64,000 nucleotides of DNA, taken from contig NC_134507.1 in the NCBI RefSeq assembly GCF_027942865.1, positions 40,024,797-40,088,796 of the forward strand, read 5' to 3'. The notes under the pieces were generated by a model. The model saw only the letters and a list, made by a program, of their open reading frames with translations, had not been told where the DNA came from and did no database searches. Position 1 is the stretch's first letter, and every line of letters starts with the position of its first letter. Shown piece after piece: positions 1 to 8,654 of the stretch. The translations under genes and the position numbers were made by a program. The stretch comes from Odontesthes bonariensis. Its lineage: Eukaryota; Chordata; Actinopteri; Atheriniformes; Atherinopsidae.

Positions 1-312
1 CATGGGGTGACTCATTTTCACTGGACTGTCATCAGTAGGAATGAACACAACACTGCGTGAGCACTTCTTCATCTTTATTTCACATGCACGAGTCACACAC
101 TCCTGAGCACTGATCTCTCTCTTTCTGGAATAAGCCTGCATGACAGCTCTCATCTCATCACACTCATTAACTCTGTCCATGTTGGAATTCTCCATGACAG
201 TTTGCAGGTACTCTGACAGACCACTTTCCTTCTTTGAGATGTATTTAGTCAGATACTGTACACACGAGTAAGCAGCTGTCCTGCAGTGAACATCATGTGC
301 TGATTGGCTGCT
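1..312 (-). mobile_element. Helitron Rep/helicase protein fragment
   Basis: Read on the minus strand, this stretch is open for about 100 codons and runs out of the window at its C-terminal side. It carries VQYLTKYISKKE, the Rep motif with two tyrosines spaced Y-x3-Y that rolling-circle Helitrons use for nicking. About 45 residues later come REISAQECV and SVVFIPTDDSP, typical of the end of the Helitron helicase-like N-terminal domain. An in-frame stop lies upstream at about 310, so only this piece is left unless an exon boundary falls there. The Rep HUH motif and the helicase domain are outside the window or lost. The family call rests on motif recall; whether the element is whole cannot be judged here. 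Confidence 0.78.
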
Positions 313-881
313 TTATCTGTCAATCACTGACACTGCCCACAGGAACAGGACAGTATATTCAGCAATGAGGTAATACTTTCTGCTGACATGGCAGACTCGC
401 TTTAACTGGAAACACTTGCGATATTTATATTACATTTACATTATATTACAACAACAGATATTTATATATAAATATAAATGTATGTTTATCCGTCAAGTGA
501 CGACTGTGCACATTTTTGTGAAATTTTTAAAGTTAAGCAGTTAGTTGAAATTTTGTTAATAGTACAAAAAAAATTTGTGTCTTACAATGAAATCAAGTGA
601 CAGGTTTAGGATTATTACAACTTCCATCTTTCAAAGTGTTTTTAACCTGAAATCCTGTCAATTTTAGCCCTGTTATATGTGTAACCTGGACGTCTTGTAG
701 CTGTTGTACTGTTATTTAAGAGTCGTAACCTTTAATTTTATCACAATAACATGGTGTGTTAGACTTAAATGTTATAAAATGTAATCTCAGCAAGAGACAT
801 TATTAAAACTTTAATCAGAGTTCCCCAAAATGACTAATAGAGTGCATGATTCTATCATAAGTTCAATGGATACAGTCAAAT
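313..881. other. AT-rich stretch, no gene seen
   Basis: I see no convincing coding segment, RNA gene or terminal repeat here. It may be Helitron interior or plain intergenic DNA. Confidence 0.5.
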
Positions 882-1248
882 TTGCATGAGCTATATACTG
901 ACCGAGGGATCGGACCTGTCCTGCATAATGTTAATCTCCCCCTTTTGTGTAAATGGCAGAGCAGAGCCTTCCGTTATCAGGCCCCTCTCTGTGGAACCAG
1001 CTGCCAGTTTGGCTTCAGGAAGCAGACACCCTCTCTACTTTTAAGATCAGGCTTAAAACTTTCCTTTCTGATAAAGCTTATAGTTAGGGATTGCTCAGGT
1101 GAGCCTGAAACATCCCATAGTTCTGCTGCTAAAGGCCCAGCCTGCTGGGGGAGTTCCCATGATGCACCTCTCCTCTCCATGTACATGTGACATTATTGTT
1201 GTCATTAACTTGTGTTTCTCTCTCTCTCAGCAGGTGTCCCTGGCCTGG
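882..1248 (+). mobile_element. L2-type LINE 3' end, first half (copy A)
   Basis: This piece encodes the C-terminal tail common to fish L2-like ORF2 proteins (SRAFRYQAPLCG, then a TPSLLLRSGLKL-like stretch) and continues into the 3' UTR (CTGAAACATCCCATAGTT). It aligns by eye along its length with the cleaner copy at 43460-44282. The copy stops at 1248, where a Harbinger-like element was inserted, and resumes at 3367. The reading frame is damaged. It is 5' truncated, as is usual for such copies. Confidence 0.75.
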
Positions 1249-1460
1249 GGTCCGTTTCACAAAGCAGGTTCAACCAACTCTGAGTCTATTCCTGACCTCT
1301 GAGTTGATCGACTCTGAGATAGAAAACCCTGAGTTTTCGGTTCCAGAAACGCTGATTTGAGTGAGGTTAGTCAACTCTGAGTAGGTTCACCTTGAGTTTT
1401 GCGTGTGCACCACAACTTTAAAAAGCCAGCATCAATGGAGCCCTGATTCGACAAGTCACC

Positions 1461-2352
1461 ATGGCAACGGGGAAGAGGAGGGGCTACGTTTTTCACCAAC
1501 CTGGAATTGGAAATCTTAATGCGCTCATACGGCGAGTTTCAATACGTTTTTAGAAATAAGTGCAACACCGCTGAAATCCTGAAACATCCCATAGTTAAGC
1601 TGCTATAGGCCTAGACTGCTGGGGGGACTCATCTGTCACACCTTTCCTCACTTGACTCTCTTTATGTATATGTGAGATTATTGTGGTCATTAACTCGTGT
1701 TTCCCTGTTCCAACAGATATCCTTTGAATGGTGTTACAGTGCCCCCCCCCCCCCCCCCCCCCCCCCGTCTTCTCAAACCCCAGCTGGTCGAGGCGGATGG
1801 CCACCCTTCCTGAGTCTGGTTCTGCCAGAGGTTTCTTCCTGTTAAAAGGGAGTCGTTTCTCTCCACAGGCACGCTCAGGACAGGAGATTGGACCGAAAAA
1901 CAAAAAGTTTTCAGTGTAATCTGTTGGTTTTCTTAGCTAGGAAATTGTTTTTGAATTGGCTCTATATGAACAAATTGGATTATTTTATGAATTATGATTA
2001 TTATTAATTAATTGAATTCCAATCGGCTTGAATTGGACTTACTATCTAAGTGCCTTGAGATGACATTTGTTGTATTTGGCGCTATATAAATAAAAATTAA
2101 TTGAATTGAATTGAACCGCTGCAGCAGCAAAAGTGTAAGTTTAGATGTAATCCTTTGCAATCACAATATTATTACTGGGGAAACTGCTTGAATGGTAGCC
2201 CATTCATTTATTTCATTTAGGTGCAATCCCATAGGGGAGAAGCGCACTTGGCAGCAGTTTAAGATGAAATATAAAAACATTGTTCAAACAGGTGAGACGT
2301 CGGCATGGAGGTTCCTCATTATGATCATGTTTTACACTGTAAAATAAATATT
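1461..2352 (+). pseudogene. Myb/SANT-like Harbinger accessory protein remnant
   Basis: The frame at 1489-1573 reads TNLELEILMRSYGEFQYVF then RNKCNTAAAAK. After the LINE insertion and an intron-like gap (GTAAGT at about 2134, acceptor TTTCATTTAG near 2220) it continues as CNPIGEKRTWQQFKMKYKNI. This pattern (LELEIL, NTAAAAK, then EKRTWQQ-KMKYKNIVQT) is the Myb/SANT-like DNA-binding protein encoded beside the nuclease in fish PIF/Harbinger transposons. There it binds the element ends and helps import the nuclease. The start near ATGGCAACGGGG (1461) is off frame by one base. The middle of the helix-turn-helix segment is missing and a LINE sits in the exon, so it is dead. Confidence 0.7.
1574..2114 (+). 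mobile_element. L2-type LINE 3' end (copy B), nested
   Basis: This is a 5'-truncated 3' UTR of the same LINE family as copy A, starting TCCTGAAACATCCCATAG and ending with the GGCGCTATATAAATAAA motif and a TTGAA-repeat tail. It is flanked by a 7-bp target duplication ACCGCTG (1567-1573 and 2115-2121), which shows retrotransposition into the Myb-like exon of the surrounding Harbinger element. A poly-C run at about 1741-1766 interrupts it. Confidence 0.85.
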
Positions 2353-2438
2353 AAGTGGCTATTTGACTGTGCAGTTATTTTATTCCCAACATAATGCTGT
2401 TTTCACACACATAAACTATGTCTTCTCATCTATATCAT

Positions 2439-2632
2439 CCATCCATCCATTATCTATACCGCTGAATCCGTCAGTCGGGTTGCGGGGGGGCTGGAGCCTA
2501 TCCCAGCAGTCAATGGGCAAGAGGCGGGGTACACCCTGGACAGGCCGCCAGTCCATCGCAGGGCCACATAGAGACAAACGAGACAAACAACCATGCACAC
2601 TCACACTCACTCCTAAGGACAATTTAGAGTCA
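2439..2632 (-). mobile_element. RTE-type LINE 3' end, truncated
   Basis: On the minus strand this ends in ATGGATGGATGGATG and contains the CAGGGTGTACCCCGCCTC and GATAGGCTCCAGC blocks of a very common fish RTE-like LINE tail. It is bounded by a perfect 13-bp target duplication, TCATCTATATCAT, at 2426-2438 and 2633-2645. The subfamily is not certain. Confidence 0.8.
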
Positions 2633-3366
2633 TCATCTATATCATGTTCTGTTAAATAATTAAGCCTATTTAAACTAACACAGACTCCTACTGAGCCAAC
2701 AGAAAGAAGGCAGATGCCCGTAAAACGGGTGGTGGCCCACCCCCAAGAGACAAATGTGTCTTTATAAAATATAATAGGCCTATATAGGCTATGTATTTTT
2801 TAAGCCTATTCATACAAATATTTATTTGTCTTCTATGTCTTTTTTTCTTTTGTCCCAACAAAATTCTGATGGTGCCGCTCAAAAAGATAACTGTCTGTAA
2901 ATGCAAAAATCTATGCGCGGTCTGATAACCATCTCCGACGAATATTTATTTCTCTGCGCAATAATGCTGCACCTTCATCCACGGGATCGTTGTCAAAAGG
3001 ACATCTTCGTGAAAAAAGTCGCCTCCTCCTGTGCCTAATGGACTTCTAGAAGTAGAAGAACTCGCTCTGCCTACTGAATGAATGAGGAAATCAAATGGCG
3101 TGTGTGGCTGAAGGAGGGCGGAGACAGAGAGAAACTCGAGGTTTCTTGAATAAAACCTGGTCCCGACCAGGTTAGGTTCAGAGAGTCTGTTACTACGGTA
3201 ACTGACCGAGAGGTTAAGTTACCTCTCTTTGTTAAACAGGCTAGAGTTACCCCTCTTTCTCGGGGTTGAGTTGCCTCCCTTTGTGAAACGGAAAACTCAG
3301 GGTTTCCCTCATTTCAGGGTTAATCTACTCAGAGTTTTCACTAAACCTGCTTCGTGAAACGGACCT

Positions 3367-3605
3367 CTGGTGTTACGCTGCTTGTTGTCCCCTCTTTTCT
3401 GTCCTCTCAGCCCCAGCTGGTCCAGGCAGATGGCCGCCCTTCCTGGTTCTGGTTCTGATGGAGGTTTCTTCCTGTTAAAACTGAGTTTTTTCTTCCCACA
3501 GTTCTGTGCATGCTCGGGATTGAACAGAAGTTACGGTGCATTTTGTAGGATTCCTTAGCTAAGCTACTTCTTTTAATTGTGTCTGTTAATAAAACTGAAG
3601 TGAAA
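3367..3605 (+). mobile_element. L2-type LINE 3' end, second half (copy A)
   Basis: This continues the LINE interrupted at 1248: CTGGTGTTACGCTGC, then the GAGGTTTCTTCCTGTTAAAA block also seen at about 1830 and 43990. The tail is degenerate (AATAAAACTGAAGTGAAATG). Confidence 0.7.
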
Positions 3606-4076
3606 TGACAAATAAATGAACAGGTACATCTGTACTGTTATATGTTACGTTAAAACAGAGTACTGAAATATATCTTTATTGAATAGATTAATAAATCTGA
3701 AGTCTGATTCTGTCCAGGGTTTCTTCAAGGTGTCCTCCCTCTGTCACCATCTCACATCTGAAATTCCTGTCAGTAGTATTTCAGAACTGAGCCTTGGTTG
3801 GGAGAGTTTTTATCTTCACTTCATCTTCACAGACTTTATTACCACAGCAATACAACTGAGCCAAATGCTGGATTTAAATTATTTTTATTATATTTTCAAA
3901 GAAACTTCATTAATAAAAATAGAACATCGAACATAAAACAATATTAACTATGTGTAAACTATATACATATATATGAAATTTATTTTTCAAATATATTTTA
4001 TATTTAGAAAGTCCTGGGAAATATAAAAACACTTCGGTGCTGGACATGAGGAGCTCCAGCACTCCCCTTGTGCTGC
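3606..4076. other. Mostly unassigned sequence
   Basis: No independent feature is seen in most of this stretch. Its last part (about 3960-4076, minus strand) belongs to the exon-like block described under the decayed minus-strand gene. Confidence 0.4.
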
Positions 4077-4080
4077 TCTC

Positions 4081-5900
4081 TGTAGCGTGCTCTCAGGAAA
4101 GACAGAGAACGGAGATGTTTACATAAAGATCCAACCTTTATGGACATCAAGAAACATCCCCTTTTTACGACCCTTTCAACGGATTAGCTCAAAGGAGATA
4201 ACGGAGACAGATGTGAATCCAACCAAATGGGGTCCTTTGTTTTGAGTCTTCGCTCCCCCAAACCAGCTACGAATAATAAATTATGCAGGACACCTCCTGA
4301 TAAGGGAAGCAGATGTAAGCTCACCTCCTGCCTGGTACCAGCCAAGGAATGTTCAACTCTCTACTTTTTAGACGAATAAGAATCAACCATAATCCTCACT
4401 TTCCCTGGAATAAAACTGTGAAAATCGGAACTGCATAAATCTACAGATCATTTTGAAACATTCGCCATTCTTTTACATGAAGTATTTACCAAGTTATGGA
4501 ATACTGGATTTAATAGAATTTCTTCCGTGGAGCCACAGCGCCACCCAAAGGACACGGATGACGGACACTTTTCACTATGTCAGCCTAATGACCATGGACA
4601 ATTTCAACTATGGATGTTTAATGTTCTCATTATGTGCAATGCATAACCCAATGGTGTTAATTCCACAGGTATTACTCAAAGAGCTGCAGATTATTCTAGT
4701 TAACAGTAACCAAAAGTCGTCATACCATTTTTATCGTGATAATATCAAGTATTGTATGCTGATAACTGTTCCATGCTCATATTTGTGTTTATGCCTGCTT
4801 GTATGCAACATTATTGTCTGTTAGGGACATTATATTGTCTAAAATCAAGGCCATATGAGTTAAATACGGTATAAGGAAGAAGCAGGAATTAACCCCTTTT
4901 GTCTTATGAGTTCAGCTTGGTCAAACCCCCCTTTTTCCTTTGGGTCAAAAGCCAGCTGAACGCTGATTGGACGAAAGCTGACATGTGACTTCGAGCTTAA
5001 AAGCAGAGGCGCCAGGAGGCTCGATCTCTTACAATTTTGCTCTCTTACGCTCTTACAACTTTTGCTCTCACTTTTCAACTCACAACTCTGGGACCTCCCA
5101 GTGGTCTTCCAAGCCTTGACCACTCCCTTTGTTCTCTTGTAATCTTGTCCTCTCTGTTTTACTCCGTAACTATTAATTCCCAATTTTTTTAGACTTTCCC
5201 CCTTTTAAAATCTGGTCCGATACACGCGAGTGTTTGTTAACTCATACAGCCCAGCCCAAGAAGAAGAAGAAGTCGATTCGACGTCATCCCGCTGGTTACC
5301 ACGGAAACACAGCCTTCGACATCGACGCTCATCAGAAGAAAAGAACCACGTGATCTCTTACGCTACTCTACGACAAAGTAAGGGGCTGAGTTTGAGATCT
5401 TTTGAAGCCGTGGATATGATGAATACCTCCTCTGAAAGCAACGAATGAGCAGGCATCCGCCGGCAGAAGATAGTGGCACAATATCCGTGTTACGAACCAG
5501 ATTTAGCCATATTTTGATAGTTAACCCTGTTAGTTAAACTGCTTCCTTCCTTCCCTCCGTATGCCGTTCTGAATACTGTAAATAATTCATATTCTGTCTC
5601 TTTATCAATTGTTTATACACCTATATACCTGTGCAATGTTGAATAAATGTTTGTAAGTAATCCATTTAAGCGCGTCATGGACAGTTTATTAAGCCGGTTG
5701 TCACTTCAAATAGAATTTACGTCAGAATGAGACTACCCATCTTATTATCTTAACAGTTTTCCTCTCTGGACTGTAACTTAAACAAGTTAAACAATTACAG
5801 GAGGTGGTGCCCTAAATTCGAGGTTTAAGGTATTGAGACTGTGTTAACATCTTATAAATCCTTATATTTAATACATATATAAACGCCCAATAACGCTACA
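4081..5900 (+). mobile_element. Solo LTR (fossil), TGTAGC...GCTACA
   Basis: The segment starts TGTAGC and ends GCTACA, with a 4-bp target duplication TCTC at 4077-4080 and 5901-5904. The order inside fits an LTR on the plus strand: a GATTGG (CCAAT-type) box at about 4965, a TTAAAAG TATA-like box just upstream of about 5010, and AATAAA at about 5642. No internal genes follow, so it is a solo LTR left by recombination. At 1.8 kb it is long for an LTR. With a 4-bp duplication it fits an endogenous-retrovirus-like family, but the family is not identified. Its last 100 bp match the other solo LTR at 11629. Confidence 0.75.
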
Positions 5901-6092
5901 TCTCCATCACGCCCATCACCTCCACTCCAGCTGCCTCATCAGTCACAATCAGCACCTGCCAAAACAAACAGCACTTATGTCCCATAATACCTTGCAGCTA
6001 GATATTAAACCCCTTTCTTACTCCTTGTTTATTTCTTTAATCTCTTTCTCAATTGTGTCAGATCATTTGCCATTTTATGTCTGTATAATATA

Positions 6093-6515
6093 CACTAGAT
6101 TGCCAAAAGTATTCACTCACTCATCCAAATAATTAAATTCAGGTGTTCCCATCACTTCCATGGCCACAGGTGTAGAAATTCAAGCCCCTCGGCATGCAGA
6201 CTGCTTCTACAAACATCTGTGAAAGAATGGCTCGCTCTCAGGAGCTCAGTGGATTCCAGCGTGGTACCATGATAGGATGCCACCTGTGCAACAAGTCCAG
6301 TGGTGACATTTCCTTGCTACTAAATATCCCACAGTCAGCTGTCAGTGGTGTTAGAACAAAGTGGAAGCGACTGGGAACGCCAGCAGCTCAGCCACCAAGT
6401 GGTCGGCCACGTAAAATGACAGAGCGGGTTTGGAGGTATGTAGCAATTGACTCTGCAGAAGGTTGGCGACCTTTCTGCAGAGTCAATTGCTGCAGACCTG
6501 CAAACTTCATGTGGC
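6093..6515 (+). mobile_element. Tc1-like transposon 5' part
   Basis: It begins CACTAGATTGCCAAAAGTAT after a TA dinucleotide, the classic fish Tc1 terminus. It runs into the start of a Tc1 transposase: MARSQELSGFQRGTMIGCHL, then a helix-turn-helix and the GRPRK motif (SGRPRKMTERV). The copy stops near 6515, before the DDE catalytic domain, and no right terminal repeat is seen. A perfect 19-bp inverted repeat interrupts the frame at 6442-6491. Confidence 0.85.
6442..6491. repeat. 19-bp hairpin inside the Tc1 copy
   Basis: The left arm 6442-6460 (AGCAATTGACTCTGCAGAA) is the exact inverse of 6473-6491, around a 12-base loop that is itself nearly self-complementary. Related Tc1 elements carry only the right-arm sequence, so the left arm looks like a templated inversion. 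Confidence 0.85.
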
Positions 6516-7030
6516 CTTTTACATGTTTAAACCAGAGAAAACAACTCCTTGTATGTGCCAACCGACTTGGCAAATAAAGCTCATTCTGATTCTGATTAGA
6601 ATGTGTTTTTAGATTAGATGAATTAGAATGCTTTTTACTTCTACATTGCTGTAGGGTGTTGTGTGCAGGAAGTCCCCCCCTGCATCCATGTTGGACTTTA
6701 AGTGGGTAATCCTGCACTGGCTGCCGAGGTCCAGCTCCTGGACTGCAGCTTCCCGCCACAGCGTGAGGGAGGCAGAAGCTTTATCCTGTACAGAACACAG
6801 TATGAGATGTCAGAACTATAAAGGCACCAGAGATTACTCTGTAATGTGCAGCCTACAAGTGACCACAGTAAACATATAAACAACCAGCGCCACAGAAAGA
6901 GACAGTTAGCACACTCCCATAGACTACTAAGGTAATCACAGAATATGAAAGTTATCTTATTTTATCTTCCCTTATCTAGAAACCACAGAGGTTGTCCCTC
7001 CTCTCCAATCCTCCCGTTCTCTGGTCTTAC
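6516..7030. other. Unassigned; small TTCTGATT-tailed piece
   Basis: 6516-6600 ends AATAAAGCTCATTCTGATTCTGATT, which looks like a short retroelement tail. The rest shows no clear feature. Confidence 0.35.
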
Positions 7031-7419
7031 CTGCTGCAGCTTCACCTCACGCAGCGGGACCTCCTCTCTCCCACTGCGGACCTTTTTCACAGCTGAGAGC
7101 TAAATAAGAACAAGTTCAATCACTTAGTGATCTAATTAGACCTAAACATGTCATTGCAACAGCTTTTCTGTAATAAAACATTTCAAATACTTGTAGGCAT
7201 TACTTTGTCTACCTAAAATGTTTGTATCTCTGAATTACAATTAAGCACGGTAATTTATCTGAGTGTATTAGTGTGTTCTTCTGATGAAGACAAATCAACA
7301 TACCTGAACAACTTTGCCCTCCAGTGTGAGGAGGCCCTTTGTCCCCTGCACATTCTTTATAGTTGTGTGTAGGGACGGGGGAAAGAGGAGGGCTTTCCTG
7401 CAAAGGGGTCCATCCTGCA

Positions 7420-7615
7420 AACCTTGCAGCACCAACCCTGCTCCATGCTGTCAGAGGTGGAGAAGATCATTAGGCTTTCCCTGGCCCTGTCCATATCTGT
7501 CAAAGCATCCGAGCGCTCTTTCTCAGCCTGAAAACCTGGCTGCGCAGCACCATGACGCAGGAGAGACTAACACATTTGGCCATTATGAACACTCACAGTG
7601 ACCTTATGGATAAAT
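7420..7615 (+). pseudogene. hAT transposase C-terminal dimerisation fragment
   Basis: One frame reads LSEVEKIIRLSLALSIS then ASERSFSA. After a small deletion a second frame reads LKTWLRSTMTQERLTHLAIM. This is the hAT family dimerisation region (consensus ERSFSALRRLKTWLRSTM-QERL). The frame break between the two pieces and the lack of the rest show a dead fragment. Terminal repeats were not found. Confidence 0.75.
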
Positions 7616-7900
7616 TGGCTTAAACAATTTATCAAGAACACATCTTCAATTTGGAACTTTATACCAAATTTAATTTTCTCTAAATTAGGAGGCCTAAATT
7701 TCTTTTTACTTTGTAATTATAATGTTGAAAAAATCCCCTCAAAACTATCCTACTTTCATAAACAGATGCTTCTTTCTTGGTCATTGATCTGCAAACATAA
7801 TTTTCCCCCACATAGATACTGCATATGGAACAATATTGGTATGAAGTTCCAAATTTAAAATGGGTTCTTGATAAATTGTTCCCAATTGCCAATTTATTTA
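7605..7900 (+). pseudogene. L1-type LINE ORF2 fragment
   Basis: The frame encodes LGGLNFFLLCNYNVEKIPSK, then LSYFHKQMLLSWSLI and HNFPPHRYCIWNN. This matches the region after the reverse transcriptase of fish L1 (Swimmer-like) ORF2 proteins, where the pattern GL-F---CNYD...LS-FH-Q-LL-W is usual. Only about 90 codons remain. Confidence 0.65.
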
Positions 7901-8441
7901 GAAAATATTAATACCACCTCAAACCAACTGGGTTATGTGTAGCACACGGAGCAAGACACCTGAGCTCAGCCACTCTGCTGGGAAATAATATGGGCATGGA
8001 GCGCAAAAAGAGCGAGATGAGGAGGTAACTGGGCTATATAGTCCATCCCACCAGCAGTAAATGGCTATTTACCCTTATTGCGTGTGCAATTAGGGCCGTC
8101 ATGACTCATAGGGTGCGAAAGCATCTATGCTACTACACCAGCCTTCACCATTTCCCCAAGGAAAGACAGCGCCAGTGCATTATAAACCTCATTTATCCTC
8201 CTCTCTGCATCAAACACATTCATGCTGCCTTAACTGAAAACCGTCATTTCCACGTTGCAAATTTGAAAGTCAGGCCAAAATGCCATCGCTGTCAATTTGG
8301 GGAAAACGGAAAACTCATGCTACAACATTTCAAATGTGAGACTTTCAATGTAATTAGGCTTTGGAACTGTTCAAAGGTTTAAAGATAATCACAGGACTAT
8401 GGTGGGAAACCGCCCAAACTCGCCTTAACCATGGCCTGAAC
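7901..8441. other. Unassigned stretch
   Basis: There is a 93-codon open frame at 8101-8382, with CHRC and CE-type residues, but I do not recognise it. No other feature is seen. Confidence 0.3.
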
Positions 8442-8446
8442 AGGCT

Positions 8447-8501
8447 TGTTGCGACCCGACGTGAGTGCTTACCCGATGTGAGTACTCCGGATATCCGGGC
8501 G
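8447..8501 (+). repeat. Left terminal inverted repeat of Ginger-like element
   Basis: It starts TGTTGCGACCC and contains GAGTACTCCGGATATCC. It pairs with 14430-14484 at 51 of 55 positions. Confidence 0.88.
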
Positions 8502-8654
8502 CGTATTTGGCGCGTATTTACGACAGTTTTACCTCAGCTACTTAATTTGAGTAGCACAGACCTAGTTGAGTAGGAGGAGAGAATCTGTGGTCAGACTCCT
8601 GACAGGTTTTTAGAGACGGGGCAAGTTTTGCCCCTCTGGGGGAAGGAGGAAAGA

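Larger units (their letters stand above)
1249..3366 (+). mobile_element. PIF/Harbinger-like DNA transposon, defective
   Basis: The left end reads GGTCCGTTTCACAAAGCAGG and the right end at 3345-3365 is its near-perfect inverse, so these are terminal inverted repeats. CTGG flanks both sides (1245-1248 and 3367-3370), consistent with a short target duplication; the exact edges are uncertain by a base or two. The host sequence is an L2 LINE tail that reads continuously across the insertion. Inside is a remnant of the Myb/SANT-like protein of fish Harbinger elements. Two LINEs landed inside it (1574-2114 and 2439-2632). Without them the element is about 1.4 kb, far below autonomous size, and no nuclease gene is visible. 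Confidence 0.75.
3960..7370 (-). pseudogene. Decayed multi-exon gene, possible OB-fold protein
   Basis: Three minus-strand exon-like blocks have good splice sites and all join in phase 0. Block 1 is about 7304-7365 (KGLLTLEGKVVQ, donor GTATG). Block 2 is 7031-7099, 23 codons (VKKVRSGREEVPLREVKL, acceptor TTATTTAG, donor GTAAG). Block 3 starts at 5955 (acceptor TTTTGGCAG; VLIVTDEAAGVEVMGVME), is interrupted by the solo LTR, and stays open on the far side from 4076 downwards (STRGVLELLMSSTEV). The GKVVQLS...REVKL pattern resembles the first strands of an OB fold such as RPA, but that is weak. The gene is not recognised. The LTR in an exon and a Tc1 in an intron show this copy is dead. Confidence 0.45.

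Noticed and set aside
1741-1766. Poly-C run as a functional motif
   Set aside because: Simple expansion inside an L2 LINE 3' UTR; the other copies have mixed pyrimidines there.
4453-4824. 123-codon frame
   Set aside because: Lies in the U3 part of the solo LTR and shows no known domain.
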